Counted from the first letter of the stretch, positions 1-12,640 are shown. The stretch is 64,000 nt of DNA from Nipponacmea schrenckii (GCA_030562195.1 JAUJPP010000005.1:14070826-14134825), one strand, 5' to 3'. Program-made: numbers and translations. The notes: generated from the letters alone by a model not told the origin.

Positions 1-73
1 ACATTATGATACCAGTATGTAAGCCATTATTTCCGTACGAAATTCAAATAAAATGAATTTAAAAAATACTCAC

Positions 74-3000
74 GCTGATCACATGCGGTTCCTTTGTATA
101 GGCCAGCACACGAACATGTACATGTTTGAAGATCAATTGTTCCTCCGTTCAAACATATTAAACCATTACAATCTGCAAAAAATAAAATAAAATAAACGAT
201 AGAAAAAATCATAAGAATTTGCCATTGTTACATATAGTAGCATGTGATTCGAACCATTTTGGGATTATGCATAATGTATTACATGTATATCATTATCTTT
301 TGTTAAGATATATAAGCTTTCGGGGAAGGTTTTTGAATCCCCTTCTTAAACGAAGACCGTATCTTCTAAAAGGAAACTTTGTAACATAATATTGAAGTTA
401 TACGTTTAATGTCGTGTTGATTCTTTTCCAACCCATACCTAGTCCGTATACATATAGCTATCTATTTCTTATTTAGCAGGTTCCTGTTATGATTCTACTA
501 GCTGTTGACACACTAGTTAAAACTTACCACAAAGCGTTCGAGTTGCGTCTCTGTGGTTGGAACACTGGTCACCATTTCCGATCTCGTAAGGTGTTTTCAT
601 GTCATTAATCATCTGGCTGAAAATATGTGAATTCATGTCATTTCAGTCATTGCTTGTTTTCTTAAACTGCAGAATATATTATGTAATGTAGAAATTTCGA
701 ATTTTATTGAATTATCCGATTTTACCCAGGAGGATTGTTTTTCTTGCTTTCAATAATATACTCGACTATTTTTTTCGTCGTTATATAAAAATATTTATGT
801 ATAAACATTAAGAGAAATTGAACCAGTTCAATTAAGTCGTTGAATGTGTCGGTTTACACAGATGTGCCCTATGGCAGGGGATGGCAAACTTAAATGCACT
901 TCAAAGTTTATTATCTCTACTTACGCTTTAGCATAATCGCATACATAATAAGGCTTGGAGTTGCACATCGCTTTACCACAACCAATTCTGGCCACATTTG
1001 CATTTACAACCTAGACAAGGATAATCGTCACAATTAACATTAACAAGTTGCCACCAAGTGTCAAAGTTGGCAATTTACATAGAAATATCTCCTATAATAT
1101 TCATGGACCATTATGAATTTTTATTGATTTTAATATTATGTTTTTCTAAATGGTCGTGGAGTACTAAGCTACCTCGGTCGATACCCGATGACCCTGTTCT
1201 TCCAGCTTAACGGATATATTTCAGTCTGTGATATAGCTAATACTTTTGTCTGAATGATCCCCATATCCACTCATCTGTGGATCTTTACTCCTTATTTACT
1301 GTATCCATTTTCGATCATTCTACATTATACCAACGTGGTCAACGAAATGATGGTTTTAACTCGTACCGGTTGAAATAATGCGTGAACAAATATAATCATT
1401 TACCTGTGTATAATGTCCTACCACAGCATCAGTTTTAGTAGCACCTACACCGTATTGAAAATCTGAAACTTCGTCATACCAGGCTTGAACGGCATCTTGA
1501 AATGTTGCAAAACCATTGGCAGCATTTTGCCCAATAGGAACACCTGGTAAGGCTGCAATAATATGTTGATAATTCTTTGCTTTGTATTGTACAAGATTTT
1601 TCTTTTTTTGCTTTTAACAGCAATGAAACCTATTTAAAATTTTGATAAGTGCTTTCTTCTAGATAAGCATGGAAAAAGTAATACATGTATGTCAAATTAC
1701 TTACTTTTTACGCTCCTAAGTTTAGCATCTGATTCATGAGCGGTTGTGCCTGAGCCACATTGACGAACCCATTTTGATGCAACTTTGGCGATTTCGTCAT
1801 CCCAGATCTATTGGAAAAATAGATAAGATGTTCAATGAATTTACTTTGATTTGTCAAAGCCAATGTAATGAGTCAGTAAGAGGATTTATAGCAAATGACC
1901 CTGTCGTTTATAATAGCTTTTGTGAAAGTTACGTTAGTTACAACAGACATCTGTTGGAAAATTACTATGATATCTATTTAAGAAAAATGCCCTATATACA
2001 TCAACTATCTCGAAAACCTCTCTATAACCCTTTTAAATTTACCAAAATGGTTAGTGCTCTGTTATGCTAAATTTCTTTGAAGCCTTCTTTAAATTTGTTG
2101 TCTGGTCCATTTTCAATTGCATTGCAATTGTCACCGTGCTAAATACTAAGCATAAGGCCTCGACTTCGGTCACAATCGAAAATGGGAGTCTTCGTCACTG
2201 AAGTTAGAAATACTTACTATTTTTTGCATGTTTGTGGCCTGTGGTTGCCCTCGCAGTTGGTTGTGCTGATCAACGATAGCTTGCTTTTCTGCTTCTGATA
2301 ATACAACTTCCGTTCCTTTATCAGTTAAACACATAGAATGTTGAGGACTGATGGCGTTATATTCTTGTTCACATGTCTAAAGGACATAATATCAGACATA
2401 AAGTTAATTAGTAGAAAAATTATAACATATATGTAATGCTGTAAGCCTTCTTTGGGTTATTAAATTAAGTATATTTTCGGTTGTGTATTTATTTCGGATG
2501 ACAAACGGCCTTAAATGACATAACTATTTGGTACTATGTAAACTATTTATTAGGAATTTTCAGTTTAAAAGCCGTGAAAGATTATTATCGGTTTTCTGTA
2601 ATGGTGCACGTTAATCTTTACTTTAGACTTATAAACCTTTCTTGTTAAGTGAATACTTAAGAAAGATAGTTTTTTTTTGTTCAAACCGTCGTTATATTAA
2701 TCAAATTCGGTTTATTAAACTAATTAATTGCCATAACGTTCGTATTAATTACTGATAATATTATATTCGTGGCTTACTACAGTCCTGATACCCATTAAAA
2801 CAACAAGATGGAAAATCAACGCAAAGTACATTTTGAAATATACTTACTGCTCGTTTTGTTCTACGATGGGTATCCTCACCTAAAATGTAAAATCATTTTG
2901 AGTTTTTTTTTTTTTCGGAGACCCATTACTAAAACATCGCATTTTATTATAGGTATTGCTATATATTGAGGTTTAATTTCTATGCTAGTTATTATGATTT

Positions 3001-3187
3001 AAACATTTTTTTATGAAAGAGTATAGTATTTTTTACCAACGAAAATAATACAAATTGTTTAAAATTTCAGACCACCATTAAAATAACTGTAAAAAAAATA
3101 CATTTCAAAATAAAATAACTAACCGTAAACATTTGCTGCCAACGTCCCACAAAGTAAGAAGAAAATTGAGAAATTTGAAAACGCCAT
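74..3187 (-). CDS. Secreted CAP (SCP/CRISP-type) protein with EGF-like module, 3' end outside window
   Basis: Eight coding exons join in phase on the minus strand: 3124-3187, 2848-2879, 2218-2376, 1705-1807, 1404-1552, 925-1010, 528-616 and 74-172. All have AG acceptors and GT donors, mostly GTAAGT-like; the last ends at a GTGAGT donor, so the protein continues past base 1. The start is the ATG at 3187, giving a hydrophobic signal peptide (about residues 1-20) and then an R-T-K-R furin-like site at 28-31. The CAP domain spans about 60-200: HNQLR at 70-74, a WDDEIA helix at 87-92, GHYTQ (CAP1) at 165-169 and YYVCDY (CAP2) at 190-195. The hinge is Cys-rich (about 216-227). The EGF-like module at 229-258 has six cysteines spaced C-x4-C-x10-C-x-C-x-C-x8-C. 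CAP proteins are extracellular, with roles in immunity, reproduction or secretions; substrate unknown. The usual GEN motif is GQN here and VVWA is VVNA. Confidence 0.9.
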
Positions 3188-3189
3188 GT

Positions 3190-4737
3190 TGCAAGTAGCA
3201 CTGCTTAGACCGTGTCTGTTTTAAAGATGTAGTACAACACTCTTATTAAGTTTTTATCTATTCAAATTATCAATTGAGTGGGATGGATTTAAACAGTTGG
3301 TGTCACGTATTATTGTGTATTTTATATCGGTCATTATTTCTAATACACAATGGGACCAATTTGTTTATCGAAGGAATTTTTGTATTCTTTTTTTATTGTC
3401 AGCCAATCCGACAGGCACACGATAAATAGCGAAGGGAGGTCAACTGGCAGTATTTGTATATAGGCCCTACCGGGTGTTTTGTTTGTTATGAACTCCCCTA
3501 TGACACCTTTAGGCTTTATCACATAAGATCCTTGTTTTCCTCTTACTGTTCGTTGCAAATTGTTTTCAAAAATTTTCATTGTGAGCTTTACTCGAATAAT
3601 CATTAGTGTATTTTAATGTCAATACAGGATTTGTATGAAAACAGACATTGTAATATGCAATGTAGGAAATTTTCCATGGCAGAGGCACATACTGATATGT
3701 GACACACTTGAAGGAGACTTCGAGGAGGCATGCCCCATAGTTTTAAAAGACTAAAACATGGATTGGATATCACAATGTCAACAAATCGATGACATAAATC
3801 ATAGTAACTTTTTCTATCGTGTTCTGTTTTTCTTCTTTTCTAAAATATAAAGATTTTTAACGTTGTTTTCTGCTATATATTAATTACATAGTATTACCTG
3901 AATGTGAATTATGCATAAAAATAGTGATCAAAAACAGTTTTTTATCTTGCAAGTTCTAAGCTGGGGAACAAAAGCCTTCCACAAGCTGCTGACAGGCATT
4001 TCTTAAAGATTTAATAGAAGCCCAGATCAAAACAGACCCGACGATGCAAATCTCCAGCTTTTGAGATGAAATTTTTATGGATTTACAGTTTTATAAATTC
4101 TTTGAAATTCTGATAGTAATAGTCTGAACGATTAAAACAAATAATCTTGTTTTGGATAATGATGATTCCCATTGTGGTCCAATTTTGGATTCCAAGAATT
4201 TTCAAATATTTCAGGTTGACGAACCTTTTTTATTTTTAGAAATGTAGAAAAACGTCGGCTACAGGGCTAAAGGTGCGAGTTCATGAAGATATCATTTGAT
4301 ATGATGTGATAAAGCCACATTGTGCCCTGTTGACAGACAATATTTATCATATCACAAAGAGGGGCAAACTTGCTAATTGAAGCGAGTTGAAAAAAGAGTA
4401 GAAGTGCGTGACTAAGAAAAAAAGTGGAAAATGAATACGTTTAGACAACACAGTTTTTCCTTTGAAATAAATACAGATTCCATTTCAACACTCTGGACTT
4501 ATTAATACAAACCATTTAAAAAAAACACATGATATCACGTTAAATTTAAATATTATACATATCAACTCATAAATGTCGAGTCGTATTACTGTAAAAAATA
4601 GACCCTCGTCTGTTTAGTACACGCTTACTCCTGGTTTAACACGATCTGGATATTTAAGACGTAATTGATTGATAACCTCCCATATGTTCTGTTACAATGA
4701 TATCCTCAAGGTTGGTAATGTATAATAATGGTCAAAG
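3190..4737. other. Upstream flank of the CAP gene, no gene seen
   Basis: AT-rich non-coding sequence that should hold the CAP gene promoter. The 87-codon open frame at 3340-3603 on the minus strand has no recognisable domain and no splice context. No promoter element can be named with confidence. Confidence 0.4.
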
Positions 4738-5010
4738 TCTATAGCACAGCGGTTAGAGCGTTGGTTATGTACGTCATGGCGGCATTTGCTTGGATACGTA
4801 GAAAATGTCCGACGTGAGTTCTTATTTAGTTCTTAAATCTTTAATAAGTCATCTATACTCATAATTCTATGTCACACAGCTGTAAAGGGGTACGGATAAT
4901 TCGGGAAAGTTCAATGCCAAGAGGTTTGGCCAAAAACTAGCTGGTAGAAAGGGTCCCTGTCACGGCGGACTTATGAAGTTGTTATCCTAGTTATATAGTT
5001 GTTTCTTTTT
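4738..5010 (+). mobile_element. tRNA-derived SINE, near full length (family A)
   Basis: The head reads tatagcacagcggttagagc, a Pol III A-box-like sequence, and a degenerate B box (gtgagttct) follows about 70 bases on. The body carries cagctgtaaa, then caatgccaagaggtttgg, agctggtaga and cacggcggactta, and ends in gttatcct plus a T-rich tail. The same order recurs at 38319-38570, and the body alone recurs at 17138-17280 and 51935-52232, which shows a dispersed family. Members share both head and body, as expected of a tRNA-derived SINE. The B box is decayed, so this copy is probably inactive. Confidence 0.75.
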
Positions 5011-6461
5011 TTCTCTTTTTTCCGTAGGCCTACTAGACCCTATTTATTAAGCGTTAAAACAACAAAAACATACTCTAAACATTCTTAATAATCGCATAGG
5101 AAAAAAAAAATAATCACTTCATCAAATCCAATTTGATTAAAATGCAAATCTTGATGTTTCGTTATGTTCTTTGATCTGACAAAGTTGTCATAGGTCTCGT
5201 GTTCTCGAACATCCAATGTTAAGATTTCTGGTTTTAATGACCAAAAATTCAAATTTACCTCTGAGTTATAAAGCCTTTGATAATCATAGAGGCCTTATAA
5301 ATGTAGTATTTTAGGTGGCAGCGGAAGGTATTATCGTATTGTCATCTTGAATATAACATTTGCCAATATAACAGCAAGTTAAATAAACAGAATCGATATT
5401 TTTCTTTATTCGGTTAAAATGTAGCTGTGTAGTGCTAACTTGGAATTAGGCAGATGCAGGAGATGATGTAACAACGATTATTATCACAGGCGCTGAGTAA
5501 GGAGAGACTTCTCCAATGGTTTCTTCTGTAGTTCTTTATCTGTAATACTTCTTCTGAAAAATCCTTCCTATGTCAGTTGCTTCTGTATAGCGAAGAGCGA
5601 CGTGCTTTTGGGCTTCATATGTGTCTTCTTCTGCTGAATAGGGACTATTTAGAAAGCTCCGGCAGATAAACAAAGAATGTTTCATATTTTTAGTGCATAC
5701 ATTGGTAAACTAAATTTATTTCAGTAGAATATTTTCAAAGGTCATTTGTTATTCATTGTATTTGAATTTCAAGTCTGCTTATTATCTGTGTGTGTTTTTG
5801 TATATCGAGTCGTAGTTTATTGCAGTTTTGACATTTACCCCTTTGTAAATCAAATGTAAATAACCAAAATTTTAGTTGAAAGAAGTGTTTATGGCTTTAA
5901 AATAAGCTGAGAACGAATTTCTATACGTAAAAATAATGAATTGCACTTTTTTCGATCTGAGAAGGTTTTTATTACAGTTTTAGAACGTGGTAATTTACGC
6001 TGATATTATTATAATAAAGCTAATGAAGAAACAAATCTTCAAGAAATGACGTTCATAAGCTTAAATATCTCTATCGGTCGTAAAATCAACAACGTTTCGT
6101 TTCAGAGATAAGAATAAGTCACAATTTGAGATTGGAATGTTTTGTGGTTCAGTTTTTTGAATCAGTTTTTTGAAAAAGTCGATGTATATCCATAGTTTTA
6201 AAATTTTCAGACGATTTAACAGTACCTAAATTGAATTACTTTAGTAATCATTTTATTTGGTAGATGATGAATTTAATATCCGCTAGGGGTCAAATTAATA
6301 ACGTTTTCATTTTAACCATTGCAGTCTCGTTAGTAACATTGCCGGTCTAGCTCCATATGGATTCAAAAATCAATAGACGCGAAGAATTGTGTTTCTCAAT
6401 AACGTCGCTTTTTTAAAAAAAAAATCTTCGAAGAAGAAGAGGTTACTTACAAAGATAAATC
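5011..6461. other. Intergenic stretch upstream of the GPCR
   Basis: Apart from a LINE tail copy near 5510-5640, no gene or clear repeat is seen. It should include the 5' flank of the GPCR at 6462; no strong TATA or initiator can be assigned. Confidence 0.35.
5510..5640 (-). mobile_element. LINE 3' coding tail fragment
   Basis: This stretch repeats 8697-8803 with small changes: both read gtcagttgcttctgtat followed by gaagagcgacgtgct. On the minus strand the shared part reads roughly HVAL..TEATDI. The copy at 8697 sits just downstream of RNase H and CPCGE-type sequence on the same strand, so this is probably a piece of the same LINE family. It is too short to classify. Confidence 0.45.
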
Positions 6462-7352
6462 ATGAGCAATGCTACGGAGGTCGCAAGTAGAAACGGAGTT
6501 TTTGGAACGCTTGTATCCGTACCTGTGGTGATTTTAAACGGGTTAACATTGATCTGGATGATCCAGTTGCGACACACTTGTAAGAAACAAAAAGTGCTGT
6601 TCATAGGACATCTTTCGGCTGATTTGTGTGTGGGTTTTTTCACGTTAATTGAGGCTCAGGCCTCATATTATGGACGAACTACAATCGAACTTTGCTATGT
6701 CAATTGTTATGTCAATCATACTTTTGGCATTGTAACTAGTCTGATGGCGTTGTTGCAAACAACAGATAAGTTTCTTATTCTGAGGGTTACCTACTGTTAC
6801 ACGTCTTGGGCAACATGGCAAAAGATTTTAATTCTCGTGATTTTCGTATACATCTTTAGTGTAGCCGCAGTTGTTTGTATATTTTTCTTTGAATTTGATG
6901 CGAACGTTTTTTGCTCCATCGTTACAATCTTTGGCATAGTTGGTCATATATTTGTTACCAGCGTGTATATATTTTGTATATTTGTGAGTCTTGTATTGTG
7001 GATTTATATTGGAAAAATCCTTAAAAAGCATAGGCTAAGTATAAATGACACTGTATTGAGTGGGACGGTAATAGCCAGCGAAATAAAATATGCGATGACT
7101 CTAGGCATAATCATGTGTCTTTATGGGCTATGTTTTATGCCTTCGATCGTATATTTATGTCTGGTACTTCAACAGTGGGACACTCGTGAACAGTACGTCA
7201 GGGAAAATCCTACCACTCCGTTCATTGTATTTATTCTTATCAACAGCCTTTTAAATCCTATCATCTATATTTGGAGAATGAAGTTCTACAGGAATTCGTG
7301 TGTCAGCAAATTTCAGGAAATTCTTTCTTCTGTAAGAATCAACAATCGGTAA
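6462..7352 (+). CDS. Intronless class A (rhodopsin-like) G protein-coupled receptor, orphan
   Basis: A 296-residue open frame starts at an ATG in fair context (aatcATGA) and codes for seven hydrophobic segments in the class A pattern. TM1 carries LNGLTL (N26). TM2 carries LSADLCVG with the sodium-site Asp at 54. The TM3 end has DKF at 102-104 where DRY is usual. A Cys at 78 or 82 can pair with C151 in the second extracellular loop. TM6 has a Pro in CFMP (224-227), and TM7 has the NPIIY motif at 265-269 followed by a short helix 8. N3 lies in an N-A-T glycosylation sequon. The conserved TM4 Trp is not evident. Such receptors sit in the plasma membrane and signal through heterotrimeric G proteins; the ligand cannot be told. 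An AATAAA-type signal lies near 7505. It could be a lineage-expanded orphan or chemosensory receptor. The frame is intact, so it is probably functional. Confidence 0.88.
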   Translation: MSNATEVASRNGVFGTLVSVPVVILNGLTLIWMIQLRHTCKKQKVLFIGHLSADLCVGFFTLIEAQASYYGRTTIELCYVNCYVNHTFGIVTSLMALLQTTDKFLILRVTYCYTSWATWQKILILVIFVYIFSVAAVVCIFFFEFDANVFCSIVTIFGIVGHIFVTSVYIFCIFVSLVLWIYIGKILKKHRLSINDTVLSGTVIASEIKYAMTLGIIMCLYGLCFMPSIVYLCLVLQQWDTREQYVRENPTTPFIVFILINSLLNPIIYIWRMKFYRNSCVSKFQEILSSVRINNR

Positions 7353-8689
7353 ATCCAGTACCAGCTACTGAGAACAGGGGACAAAATGGTAAGATTTAGA
7401 AGTTGCAACGCCCTCTTATCGTAATGTGGTTGGAGGGGTTAAATTGGAAAGGGCGTATGATATGAGACATTGCATAAACCGAATAATAAACAGACCGCTT
7501 GAAATAAAATTTGTTGATTTGAACCAAAATAATATTCTAAGCGCGAAAATTTTTGGAAAACAAAAGCTACTTCACTAAAATGGTATTACAAGAACTTTTG
7601 TATACATACAGAGTACATACTGAAGACTTCATTATCAAATGATTCCCGTAGAAATTTCATAGCTGTGACCTTTCAACCAATCAAGTTATTTTGGGTATGC
7701 TACCAACCTACTGTCTTTATGAAAATCTCTTCTACAATAGAGGGTCATTCCATCTTCAAACAAACTATGGCTGGCAAATGAAAGAGGTCTAGTTTTAATC
7801 TTAAATTGGCAAGAGTGGATATGTGTAAATGTGCTGCATGTAAAAATAGTCTGAACGGTCCAACTGAAAGAGACTAATTTTATAGTGATAAAAAACAATA
7901 TATAATAGAACGATTTCGATTTTGAAACTTGTAAATATGTTTACATTTCTATATAGTTAATGTTTTTAACCCAAATTAATAAATGTTGTTAATTTTAATT
8001 GCTTGTTTTACATGGATAGATGTATAGACAGATTTTAATAATTTGTGCTAGTATTCTTTTTATAATTTACACGTCACTCTTTGTATGTCCTTCATTTTCA
8101 TTATTATTCTGCCTTTAGATCTCTAATATTATTAAATGCATTATAAATATGATTTTAAATTTGTCTTATTAGTATTCTTGTTAGCAGATAGTCAATAGAT
8201 ATTCTCCACGGCCTATAATACCTTGACCGAGTTGACTTAATCGTTGAGGGCATATAGGATTGGAGGATAACTGTTGTAAATGCTGAAATTACGCTGGATA
8301 TGGAATTATTTAAACTTACCATTGCAGTTCAATCCGTATTTGAACACCAAATAGCACTTCATTTCGCTCAAAACCAGATGGAAGCAAAAAAAAAAAAAAA
8401 ATAATAATAAATAAAAATAATGATCGGCTATTTTGTTTACGTTGTTACTATTATATTTATCTTTCCGAGAAAATCTTTTCACTACGAGAAAATGGTGCTT
8501 TGCTGATGGGAAATCTCTTAAGGCTGCGAAAATACCGTTGAAACAATTAATATAAGGCTATCCATGTATAATTAAATATTTTTAGATGAAGCATATGTCG
8601 CGACAAAAAGTCGTATCTGGCCTGAACGATAAATGCATGCAGAATATGGACTACAGGGATGCTTTTTGTTCGAAAAAATGGGTGTGAAA
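7353..8689. other. Flank downstream of the GPCR, no gene seen
   Basis: Presumed 3' UTR, then AT-rich non-coding sequence. It includes an A-rich run at about 8386-8418. Short open frames here look random. Confidence 0.35.
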
Positions 8690-9310
8690 AGACCTAGTCA
8701 ATGGTTTCTTCATCTGTAGTTCGTTTTCTGTAATACTTCTTCAAGTCTACTTCTGTAAAATAATTCGTATGTCAGTTGCTTCTGTATGATGAAGAGCGAC
8801 GTGCTACCCTCCCCTTTATGGGAACAGTTTATGTTTTCATTATATCGAACAGTGGTTGCCTTATTTCCCTTAGTCGCTCAACAGTAGATTAACAAATGCT
8901 CTGCGGTGCCAGTTTCATTTCACCACAAGGACATAGCTTTAGTTTGTATCATTGATTTCGTACCTCACCCATCATTCTTAGATTCGACAGATCTGCCGAT
9001 CGGGGTGGGGTAAAACCACTTTGCTACTAATTCTATCGTTTAATTAATTGGAAGCGGAATCTGCAATTTCTTTACCTTGTATGCCTACGTGAGACGCGAT
9101 CCATCCCAACTCGATTGATTTGCATTGACTGTACAGGAGCACGCATACCTGATTTCATCCACTAGCTCTGCTTGGGAATGAGAGGAATCGTTGATTTTCG
9201 ATGTCAGACTGCTTAGCGAGTCGCTCAGTACTACATAGTTAAAATGATAGTGGTCTGTGGAATATTGCACCGCATACAGGATAGCAAGCATCTCTGAGTC
9301 TCTTCTGGTC
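8690..9310 (-). mobile_element. Decayed LINE 3' end: RNase H, CPCGE motif and tail
   Basis: On the minus strand, from 9310 downward: SEMLAILYAV (RNase H Glu region), VVLSDSLSSL (catalytic Asp region), then after a frameshift WIASHVGIQGKEIADSAS, the usual C-terminal RNase H motif. Near 8935-8900 comes CPCGEMKLAPQSIC, like the Cys-rich motif after RNase H in many non-LTR elements, and at 8803-8697 the tail repeated at 5510-5640. Frameshifts and stops show a dead copy. RNase H downstream of reverse transcriptase is typical of I/Jockey-group LINEs; the exact clade is not determined because no reverse transcriptase is present. Confidence 0.75.
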
Positions 9311-10959
9311 TGTGATAAAAAATATTTCGACTAAACATATTCCGTCCTCAAACAATCTACATCTCATCGTTTCAAAGGACAAAGTTTCTGTCGTCGTCTG
9401 TGCCTGACATTAAGGTCCCGGTTCTTTGACAATAATGTATATTTAGTTGCGGTCCAATATATAAAATAGCAGAATGAGAAATGAAGTTATTTCCCTTACA
9501 TCTTTTGTACTAAAAGACCAACTTTCCAAAGCTGTTATCTGGCATAAGTTTGATTTGCAAGCGATATTTTCCATATATGATACAATGTTTTCTTTGACAA
9601 AAATGAAATTGTTTATAATAAACATTTTTTGTTATGTTACGTAACATTTCGTGTGATATTTATTATGTTCTATTTGTTAATGTTACAATCAAATATAGAT
9701 TTTGTACCAGCTAAGCTTAATATATAACATAAATACACAGTTTCAAGTAAAAGATCGATTTTGGTTTTAATTATGTAGTATGTGTTTTTAACAGAAGCTA
9801 TCAATAATGGTGATATAATAACATGCCTAACAACAATAATTCACTGAAATGTAGGTATTATGGATAGGTTTCTATACAACGTTATATGATTTAGAAGATG
9901 AAGGATATAGCATGGAATTAAGGGATTTAATGGTTCAAAATTTAGAAAGAAACTTAGGTCTAAGATAATAAGAACATTAAAATTGTCGAGCAAATTTTTA
10001 TCCAGTTCACATTTCATCGAGATGGTCGTGTTTATTAGCAGAGTATATAAGATAGTACATTCCGTTTCGTATTATATACCATATCTAAACGAAACAAAGA
10101 GATTGCTAGTAAAATAACTATCAGTAGGCCTTGTCTATTTACAAAAAAATGTTTTTGTAGTATGCAGGCAACCGCATGTGTATTTTTTTACGCATGAATG
10201 TTGAGTTTGATTAATTGTTATTATCCAAGACTGTCACATAGATTATAGTCATTACTGTTCGCTTGATATGAAATCGAACAAAAAACACAACAATATGTCA
10301 TAAATTTAAAAACTGAACATTATCGATATGACAAATGGCTATGAGTTTGCAAATAACTTCCTTCCATGCCCGTAAGATCTCCAGTAATTCTTGTTCTGTG
10401 TTCCAATCCTTTTGCACACAAGCATATCACATTCACTTTCAATTCCATTGCGAAATGTTGATCTGGGATTTATCACATATGCCATCAAAGTCAGGAATTA
10501 AAGATCTCCTGGGGGAAATGCTCTCAAAGCTGAAGTTGTTATGCATGACAGCTACATAATATATTATTATAAAAAGTATTCAGAAACGATATTTTGTATC
10601 CATTGCATGTGAAATTTTTGTGTAGAATTTTTATAGATATACATAAAATACAACAACAATACATTTTGTTAAACAAAATAATCTGTACATATTATACATT
10701 ATGGTTTATTTTATTCTTTTATCATCAGAACTACGGCTTTCGTGTCCTTGAATTTATCCCCAGTCTAAATATCTTCCGGTGTTTGTTTCTACCAATTTTA
10801 ATATTTTAATATTAGTTATGTAAATCAGCAATTTTAAATTCCGATTATATTTTTCATTTTATTTTATTATACAGAATATTTTACAATGTCAAAACTGGAT
10901 CGAAGATTACGATCTCGCCATGCGTCATGCACAAACATCAACTTTTGCCATGAAATAAG
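9311..10959. other. Intergenic stretch, nothing recognised
   Basis: AT-rich non-coding sequence. Small open frames at 9443-9625, 10335-10559 and 10594-10809 have no domain signature and lengths expected by chance. Confidence 0.35.
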
Positions 10960-11500
10960 AGTAACCTTTGAGTAAAGTCTGCGTTTATAATAGTCCACAA
11001 TTGCTCGGTAACACTCTTGAAGGCACAATTAGATTAATCCTATTAAAAAAATAAAATAAAATATTTAGTATGAATTATTGCCCTTTTACTTGTAATAATA
11101 TCCGAAGATAAACCGCATAGAAAAATCAAAACATATTTAACATTCAGTTGCCTTTTTTCGTGAAAAGCTCGTAAACATTTTACAATGTGCAATTCTTGAC
11201 AGATTTTGATGGAACTTGAGAGTGTGAGGATAATCCCTATTGAAAATCGGTGAAAATTTACTATGAGTTATTGCCCTTGTTCTGAATTTGTAATCAGCCT
11301 ATGATAAACCCGATTGAAAATCTTAGTATTTTTGACCCATTTTGACGAAACTTGGTATGAGTGTTTTTTAATCATTCTAGGATAAATCTTATTCAAAATG
11401 AGAAAAATCTAAAAATCATGCCTCAGTTATTGCCCTTGTTCTTGAAAACGCGTTCAATTTTAGGTTGTAAAACTCCATAAGGCACAATTCTTTATAAATA
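10960..11500 (+). repeat. Tandem modules of a dispersed ~165-bp repeat (family B), plus orientation
   Basis: Several diverged modules follow each other. Each has a part like gcacaattcttgacagattt, a part like gatgaaacttggtatgagt, a part like aggataaacc(t)attgaaaatc and a part like tatgagttattgcccttgtt. The same order is seen at 36780-37310 (plus) and 29140-29600 (minus). The repetition is directly visible; no coding capacity is seen. It resembles satellite-like interspersed repeats of molluscs, but the family name is not known to me. Confidence 0.7.
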
Positions 11501-11584
11501 TTGAGTATGTGTCATCACCCAAGGATGATCCAGATTTTGATACTTAATATATATTTGTTATTTATTTGAAAAAAAATATTTGGA

Positions 11585-11862
11585 AATTGATGAAATGAAA
11601 TAAAGACGGCCAGCGCCATGCAGTTGGAAATGAGGAAAGTTTTGCCATGACAGCTGCATTTGAGATTGTCGAGAGATCTTTGATGTGCAGAGCCCGTAGC
11701 TGTCGGAGCCTTGATCAATGTGAAATCCAAACGACTAGACGCTCTTTCCATGCATGTCTCTCCGACCTGAATCAACAGGAATTTGTGTTGAAAAATCCAA
11801 AATTTCATTACGACCTTTGTCGGTATTGAACCTTGGACTCACTAAGCCACCGCGGCTCTTAT
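11585..11862 (-). mobile_element. tRNA-derived SINE candidate (family C), minus strand
   Basis: Read on the minus strand it begins agccgcggtggcttagtgag, an A-box-like tRNA head, soon followed by aaggttcaatacc, a B-box-like sequence. The same head in the same orientation occurs at 40580-40676 (gccgtggtggctcagtgag). The body continues to about 11585. Only the head is shared between the two copies, so the 3' boundary is uncertain. Confidence 0.5.
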
Positions 11863-12640
11863 TATTTTGGAAACCTGAATGTTACTTCAAGGAATCAATA
11901 TCGTATACACATTATGCTTTTGGTTGAAGCACGGTTATGGTATTATTATTTTATAATAGTAGTAATGTCGCATCTTAACATGCAGCAGACTACCAAAAAA
12001 ATGCAGCAAAGTAGGCTGTACAATTCATTATTTAATCTCAAAAGAATAATAAAAACTTAAACTAAACTCAAGCCATCGATCCCTTCTTTGACAAATCAAT
12101 CCCCATGTGATAAAAGAATAAATCAAGCTACATGATACAATTCAAAGCTTTAGACATTTCAATTTTGACAATATTATAGCTTTTAGAACAAACACATATA
12201 GGTCTTATTCTTACAATACCGATTAACTTACAAGGATTAACTGTGATGACATTATATGCACCATTATCAGACTATGGTCGTCTTCTCATATAATTTATTT
12301 ATTCATGCATGAGAAAGAAATCTTTGTAAAAATCAAAGCTGCCAGTGAGAGAATATTACCATGCCTGGCAAGCTATTTTATATTAGATTAACTAACATAT
12401 TTCAAATTGGTCCTATTTCGAATATGAAACATAGCACATATAATCAACATCACAAAAACAAAAACAATTGCGTCACATACAAAATGTACACTACTATATA
12501 TCCAAACCCTCAATCATATGATTGTATCCTTTGTGTACAAAATCTATGCACTATGATATTGATGTATACGCAATCGTTCAGCATTTTCTATTATATAACC
12601 AGAGTGAATACTAGAAGGTTATGTTAAGGTCTAATTATTT
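11863..12640. other. Intergenic stretch, nothing recognised
   Basis: AT-rich sequence with short chance frames (11833-12060, 12361-12627). The G-poor character that marks the next stretch already begins at about 12360. Confidence 0.3.

Noticed and set aside
1744..2070. 108-codon plus-strand open frame
   Set aside because: It is antisense to a well-supported CAP exon and its intron, with no domain of its own.
4738..4830. Possible intact tRNA gene
   Set aside because: A and B boxes are present but the B box is degenerate, no cloverleaf forms by eye, and the sequence recurs with a SINE body.
6443..6643. Minus-strand frame over the GPCR start
   Set aside because: Antisense shadow of the receptor coding region.
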